From positions 62,001 to 126,000 of the forward strand of contig NW_026016878.1 of assembly GCF_020379485.1 (NCBI RefSeq): a DNA stretch of 64,000 nt, written 5' to 3'. The notes beneath the pieces are model-generated. The model searched no databases and was not told where the DNA came from. It was given only the letters and a program-made list of their open reading frames with translations. This document shows, one piece after another, positions 58,405-64,000 of this stretch. The DNA comes from Brassica napus (Eukaryota; Streptophyta; Magnoliopsida; Brassicales; Brassicaceae). Positions within the stretch are counted from its first letter, which is position 1. Each line of letters opens with the position of its first letter. Both the position numbers and the translations under genes were made by a program.

Positions 58405-58941
58405 TACACTTTAATGTAGAATAATTTAGATACACTATATATGACTACTTTAGTTAACAACTAAATTATACATTTTACAGTAAACTGTAATTTTTGAACA
58501 TAAAATATTAAACTAATAAAATATAGTTCTGTAAAAGCTTATTAAAACCATATCTAAAACACAATTTTTAAACATTGTTTTCATTATTATTTTCAAAACT
58601 CTGTGGAAGGTTGGAGATAGAGGACAAAAGTGAAGCCCATCTTTCTAATTTAATTTTAACAAGAGAGAGTTAAGGAGTATATGTTTTTTTGAACTTTTCC
58701 TAAAGGTGTAGTGTAGATAAGTGGTGGAATAATTATAAACTACATTACGTACTTATATCTTCTAAGTATCACACATGATGCCATCCAAGAACTAATTTTG
58801 GGATTAAGGAAAATAAAGACTGAAAAGTGACCAATTATAATTCTTAAAAAAACAAGAAATTAGCGGGAAAATATTTGTTAATGAACTTTTCCTAAAGGTG
58901 TGGGAACCCATTATATCTAGTGTATAAGTTTTGGCACATTA
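58405..58941. other. AT-rich spacer
   Basis: The phrase TGAACTTTTCCTAAAGGTGT occurs twice (about 58690 and 58882), hinting at a small duplication. No gene. Confidence 0.35.
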
Positions 58942-59292
58942 TGTGTTGTGAAAATGGGTCAAATGGGTCAACCCAACCCATAACCCAAATGGGTTTACTG
59001 TTAATGGGTTATGGGTTGACCCATAACCCATTAAATTAAATATGTTAGATGGGTTAAAGGTTGACCCATCAACCCAACATTTTTATAATGAATTATTTTT
59101 AAGTTAAGACCAAGTTAATCGAAATGAGAAAACGTTTTTTGTGGTTTTAGCGGAAAAATGCATTTTTGTGGAAAAATAAGTTTTTGCAGTTTTGGCCATT
59201 AACCCATTGGATCAAAAATAAACAGTTCATTTAGGTTAATGGGTCAACTTGGATTGGGTCAACCCATGGGTCATGACCCATTTTGACACCCA
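58942..59292. mobile_element. MITE with ATGGGTCAACCC repeats, TA-flanked
   Basis: Left end TGTGTTGTGAAAATGGGTCA and right end (inward) TGGGTGTCAAAATGGGTCAT are inverted and each abuts TA. The interior alternates AATGGGTTATGGGTTGACCC and its complement, so the whole can fold back. About 350 bp, non-coding. Confidence 0.6.
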
Positions 59293-60762
59293 TAGGCACA
59301 TATATCTAATGTATAGGTTTAGGTTCGTTTATCCGGAACCAAAAACTGAACTAAACAAAATTGAAAAACCAAAACTAAAATGGAATCAAATTTTAAAAAT
59401 AACCAAGCATATTATATATTTCTAGAATCAAAAAATTGAAACAAAACAGAGAACAAAATGATACCTGAAATTTTAAAATATAAATTATATACGAACAAAT
59501 ATTAATTATATTGTAATTTCTAAATAACTAAATATCCTAAAATAGTATTTACAAACAGAATTACTCAAAAATTTTTAATTCAAAATATTAAAAATTATCC
59601 TCATTATCATAATTTTTTTATCTGAACAACCTGAATTACTTGATATTTAAACTAAAAATCTCAAATTATATTATATTTTTACCTATAATTATGTAATTAT
59701 CCAAAACATCAGAATCAAACTGAACTGAATTGGACCCAATTTCTTTTTCTTTTTTGCATATTGACCGGTTCCTAACTTTGCTATTGAACCGAGCCAAAAA
59801 CTGAAATAACCCAAGTGAAACCAAACAAAAATTTGCGGTTCCTAAATGAACCAAAACACCAAAAACCAAAATACCCAAACCAAATGTAGAAAACTAATAG
59901 TGCCTCTACATTTAAATGGTGCAAAGAAATCATTTTATTCTTAAAAATTATTTAACTCTTTTTAGTGGGGAACGTATATGGTTCATAGACGAATTAAAAT
60001 ATAATCAATATTTTATATTTGATCTGAATCTGTGGTGGAACCGGTAAACCTGGTGAAACATATATAATCTGGACTGGCTTATGTTATTCATGTAACATTC
60101 TATCAGATGTTCTACCAATGGATTTGTTTCCATAACATTCAAATTTAGTGAAAACCTATTAACTAAACACCTGATAAAATCCAAAAAGCCGCCATTTACC
60201 AGTGAACCGACATCTGCTAACATTCTATCAGACGTTCTCTGAATAATTTTATAATATATATTTTTTAAATTGATTAAACATCTCATATACTTTATAAAAT
60301 AGTACATAAAACTGAATTAGCTATTTTATTTGTCATATAAAGTAAATGCATTGTATTTATGTTATAAATTTTAATTTATATATTTTGTAATGATCAATAC
60401 TATTATAATTTCAATGTATATAATTTATTTATTTTGTTTAGAGGCATCATAACTAGTATCTTCTTATGTACACTTTTATTTGTTTCAAACTTATTGAGGA
60501 CCTTCATCTTGCTAATCCAGCCATTTCCAAATACAACGAGCTTAGACTTATAATTGAATTAAATTTATATTTTTTAAGAGGTCATAGATGTAATGAATTA
60601 AGGGTTCCCATGAATTAATTTGTAACTATAGTTGTAAGCCCAAAAACTAAAAGAAAAAATAGCTATCAATTAAAATTAATTTTTCTTTGTAAATTTGGAG
60701 GTATTTTTGGAAAAATTGACATGTTTAGGCTTTGAATTGTTCTGTTTTGATAATATAGATAA
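59293..60762. repeat. AT-rich repeats, no gene
   Basis: 59317-59890 has AACCAAAAACTGAAC / CCAAAATACCCAAACC words, a decayed relative of the AACCGAACC MITEs. 60005-60307 is an open minus-strand frame in which TAACATTCTATCAGA and TGTTC-type phrases repeat; no domain. The rest is featureless. Confidence 0.4.
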
Positions 60763-61674
60763 CTAGGTGTTTTGCCCGCACTTGCGGGCTTTACAATTTT
60801 ACAAAAAAAATTGTAAATAGACCTATTATCGATTTAAAAATTATTATAATCAATTATTTCATGTTTTTGAAATATTTAATAATTAATTAAATAGCTTTTT
60901 TATATACAATAAAAACTTATTATTATTTTAAATATCTTTTATTAGATAAAGTAAACTTGAAAACATTCATGTCTACATAAAATTATATACATTGAAAATT
61001 TATATGTTTATTCAAAATATTATGATATAAAATATTTTTGGACGACATAATATAGAATCTTGAAAGCAGATTACAAAAAAAGCATAATATATAATTTTTT
61101 TAGATAATGATTATCAAATTAAAAAAATTGTTTTTAATTTTTAGATAATTATATATTAATAAAGACTTTTTCAGAAATTATCACAATAAGTGATTTTATT
61201 TTCCTAAAAATTTATTTTAAAATATAGTTGACTCATGTGATATACATATATATCAAAATAAAGTCGGTTTAATATTTTTAAACTAAATATAATATATATG
61301 ATATTTTTAATATTACTAAAGTAAATATAATATAATAACTATGATATTATCGTTAGAATTTTTTAATTATTCCCAGGATAAAGATAAATAATCAGATAAA
61401 TTAATAATTGAGTATTATTTATGACTAACATTTAAATTATATAGAGCATGACAAATGGATATCATATTATATAATATTTTTAGATAATGATGATATAAAA
61501 TTATTAAAATTCGTTTTAATCACTTAATAAATAATATTATAAATATTTTTGAATTGTTTGCCAATTTTTTCAGAATTTATCACAATGAGTGGTTTATATT
61601 GTTCTAAAATTATTCTCAAACATATCATAATAGTGTCAGTTTAATTTTACTAAACCAATTATAATATAAACATA

Positions 61675-61705
<31 letters not shown>

Positions 61706-62047
61706 TTTTTGTCGACAACATTACAGACTCATATAGACTCTGTAAACCACACCAGGAGATATTGATCCATGTGAACGACGAAAGACGTTTGTTTCCTGAC
61801 ACTGTGTGCTAGGTTATCCGCCTTTGTATTTTGCGTTCTTGGTACATGTATAATCTCTGATCTACAACGATTTTATCGTTAGAATTTTTTATAATTATTC
61901 TTAAGATAATGATAAATTATCAACTAAATCATTAAAATTATTTAAAATTAATAATTGAGCATAAAATATGGCTAAACCTAAAATTATGGAGAAAATAATA
62001 AATAAACATATTCATTTCTAAAATAATAGTATAGATATCAATTACAT
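60763..62047 (-). mobile_element. Non-autonomous Helitron on the minus strand, with nested LINE fragment
   Basis: On the minus strand it starts TCTATACTATTATTTTAGAA after A (62047) and ends with hairpin GCCCGCAAGTGCGGGC, spacer AAAACAC and CTAG then T (60763). The ends match those of the Helitron at 6274-10996. A TATCGTTAGAATTTTTTA phrase occurs at 61348 and 61873. Confidence 0.75.
61688..61866 (-). mobile_element. LINE 3' stub nested in a Helitron
   Basis: A T-run (minus-strand poly-A) at about 61695-61710 precedes minus-strand coding for IIHVPRTQNTKADNLAHSVR and TSFVVHMDQYLLVWF, the C-terminal signature of the plant L1 RNase H-like domain. It is about 180 bp, extremely truncated. Confidence 0.75.
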
Positions 62048-62596
62048 TATATATTTAATTTAATTCACTATTACATATGATGCTGCGAAATAATTTTGGA
62101 TTAAGAAAAGAAAAAGAAAAACAGAAAGTCATTAAATATCATTATTCTTTTAAAAAAAAAAGCGGTCAAAAAGACAGGACTAACCTTGCCGTGCGTTGAC
62201 GATGTCGGCATATTGGTTAATAGAGACCCGAATGATTCCGCCAGAAACCGTCTGTTTTCGAACTTGTCCTTGTCTCTATTAAATCTAACCCCAATTCAAT
62301 CGATAGGGTCACCGTCGCTCTTATCCGATTCTCGATTTAGAAACACAGGTATCAACTTTGTTCCATTCCATGCTTTCTTTCTATCTTTTTCAATTTTTTG
62401 TGTGTGTGTGTGTCCATATTCATCGTCGATTCGCTGTGTTATCGACACCCAACCCTTTGTCCAGTCTGAATCGGTCATCAGAATTACAGGCGGTCGGGTC
62501 GTTTGATCGTATCGCTGTTTATAGATGTGAAACCAAAACAATACAATGTAAAAGTTTCAATCTTTTTTTTTTCTAAGGAATTTGATCGAACCAAGG
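62048..62596 (+). promoter_or_regulatory. F-box gene promoter and leader with probable 5' UTR intron
   Basis: GC content rises after 62160. A leader exon ends AAACACAG before GTATCAAC (62349), and a pyrimidine tract with CTAAG at 62573-62577 precedes the ATG by about 20 bases, fitting an intron within the 5' UTR. No specific regulatory motif is clear. Confidence 0.45.
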
Positions 62597-63924
62597 ATGG
62601 ATTTCGTTGAAAATCTTGATACCGACATGTCTCTAGCCATTCTTTCCTGTCTTGATGACCCATCAGATCTAGTCCGCGCCAGTGCTGTCTCACGCTCCTG
62701 GCGAGACTTTGGTAAGAAACATCTTTTATTGTCCTTGAATTGAAAATCTTTAGTATTTTTACATCCAAGAATGTGTTTTTTTTTTGTACTTGCAGTGATT
62801 AAACACAGTCTCTCGAAGAACCTGTGCTTGAAGTTGTTCCATCAGCTAACTAGTGTGGATCGTATAATAGACACAAGCAATGATATGAAGGAATCGTTTG
62901 AAGCCGGGTCAAGCAGGGATGATACAAGGGTACTAGAAAGAGAGCACAGGGTTTATGCCTTATTGGCTAAAGGATGCACATCTTCCCCTATCAGAAGCTG
63001 TATTGCCGATGCCATCATAGCCTCCAGTACCGATAATTTCCCAGCAGAGAGCATCTTGAACACACTGGACGAAAGAGATAGAATTGGTGGGACCCCTTCG
63101 TATTGGTCTAGTACAGGGCACCACAAGACTTCCGTGCCCGAAACACTTCTTTACCAGCTGAAGGGTGATTTGTGTGTCATTACCGAACTCAGCGTCCAGC
63201 CTTTCCAAGCTTATTTCCAGCCGGGTACACCGATATACTCGTCACATTATGTTCGTTTCCGGTTGGGTCACCTCGATAACAATGAAGCTGAGACAGCGGG
63301 AAAGATTCCTGTTGAAAACAAATATGTATGGACTTACACTTCACAAGAGTTTCCCATGGCTCAGGTAGGTGTGTCTGTGTTATCAGTCATTAGCGAACAT
63401 TATACTCATTCTTCTTCAACTGTTGATAACCCCAATGTTTGTAAACTGAGTAGGAGAATCGGTTGCAGAACTTTAAGCTTCCAGAACCGGTTATTTGCAT
63501 TGGTGGGTATATGCTAGTCGAGTTTCTTGGTCGGGTTCAGACTCAAGAAATGGATGGCTTATACTACATATGGTACATCTTCTTCTCTCTCTCTCCCTAT
63601 TTGTCTTTGAGAGTTTTTTTTTTTTTTTGATGATTGATGGGTTATTGCAGCGTGTCGCATGTGAAAGTGATGGGAAGATCACTAGCAAAATCGTTTCAGG
63701 TGGTGGATCCGGATGAGTCAGGGAAGTTTCGGTTGAAAGTGTTGAGTTACAGTGATCCACAAGAAATGGATGAGAACGAAGAAGAGGGGCTAAGTCCGTT
63801 TAGGCCGATGAGAAATCTTGAACAGCTCTTGAATTTCCTGCACAGGCATCCTCTTGACGTCGAGTATGTTTGGCCTGAATCTGACGAGGAGGAGGAGGAA
63901 GCTGAATCAGACGGTGAGGTTTAG
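62597..63924 (+). CDS. F-box protein (At4g00755-like)
   Basis: F-box proteins recruit substrates to SCF ubiquitin ligases through SKP1. Four exons, 62597-62711, 62796-63364, 63454-63572 and 63651-63924, all with GT/AG borders and agreeing phases, give about 358 residues with no break. The N-terminus holds the F-box: MSLAILSCLDDPSDLVRASA then VSRSWRDFVIKHSLSKNLC (residues about 10-50). The middle contains DNFPAESILNTLDERDR and SYWSSTGHHKTSVPETLLYQ, followed by IPVENKYVWTYTSQEFPMAQ and LPEPVICIGGYMLVEFLGRV. This resembles the galactose-binding-like module of At4g00755-type proteins. The tail is acidic (PESDEEEEEAESDGEV-stop). No kelch or LRR repeats are visible. The target is unknown. Confidence 0.88.
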
Positions 63925-64000
63925 TGTTTGAATCACACTGTGGGGATGGGATGCATGCTGAATTGTGTGTCTCTTTTTCTTTCTTTTGATTTTTAGTTTG
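63925..64000 (+). other. F-box gene 3' flank
   Basis: T-rich 3' UTR-like sequence up to the window end. Confidence 0.4.

Overview
The window is plant nuclear DNA, almost certainly from a Brassica or close Brassiceae relative. It is AT-rich, has intron-containing genes with GT/AG borders and no bacterial-style operons. The genes read as close homologues of Arabidopsis thaliana genes that, as far as I recall the locus order, lie in one short block at the top of chromosome 4: MYB3R2 (At4g00540), a Rossmann-fold reductase (At4g00560), RH8 (At4g00660), MCTP9 (At4g00700), QUA3 (At4g00740) and an F-box gene (At4g00755). Many genes of that block are absent here, as expected for one fractionated subgenome of a triplicated Brassica genome. 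Locus assignments are from memory of the proteins and need a search to confirm.

Layout. 1-825: 5' part of a MYB3R gene on the minus strand, frame-broken at the window edge, with a Helitron (909-1927) just upstream. 2.6-3.5 kb: LINE fragment. 5.3-6.2 kb: nested MITEs. 6.27-11.0 kb: a minus-strand Helitron carrying a 3.7-kb Mutator-like element full of short palindromes. 11.1-13.5 kb: two more Helitrons. 15.7-17.1 kb: intact reductase gene (minus). 17.25-19.6 kb: probable Helitron carrying a piece of NINJA. 21.0-22.0 kb: long terminal inverted repeat element with tRNA-like boxes. 22.72-25.23 kb: non-autonomous CACTA element with a clear ATG target duplication. 26.05-26.6 kb: RH8 pseudogene lacking its helicase core. 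27.35-29.47 kb: a two-B3-domain gene lying between transposon-like ends. 32.3-35.5 kb: MCTP gene. 36-45 kb: AT-rich repeats, a Helitron, MITEs and a LINE. 45.6-50.2 kb: QUA3-type methyltransferase gene with a Helitron in intron 1. 50.6-53.2 kb: LTR-retrotransposon debris. 53.7-62.0 kb: LINE fragments, SINE-like sequence, MITEs and Helitrons. 62.6-63.9 kb: intact F-box gene.

The host genes are unrelated in function (cell-cycle transcription, sugar-nucleotide-type reductase, plasmodesmal membrane tether, pectin methylation, F-box) and do not form a pathway; they stay together through ancestral collinearity. The notable biology is the mobile DNA: ten Helitron 3' ends, several with matching 5' ends, nested insertions, a Helitron that seems to have taken up a NINJA fragment, and a TIR element that seems to carry an entire B3 gene.

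Three genes (MYB3R, MCTP, QUA3) each carry one small frame-breaking indel in a simple-sequence run while otherwise well preserved. Assembly error must be excluded before calling them pseudogenes.
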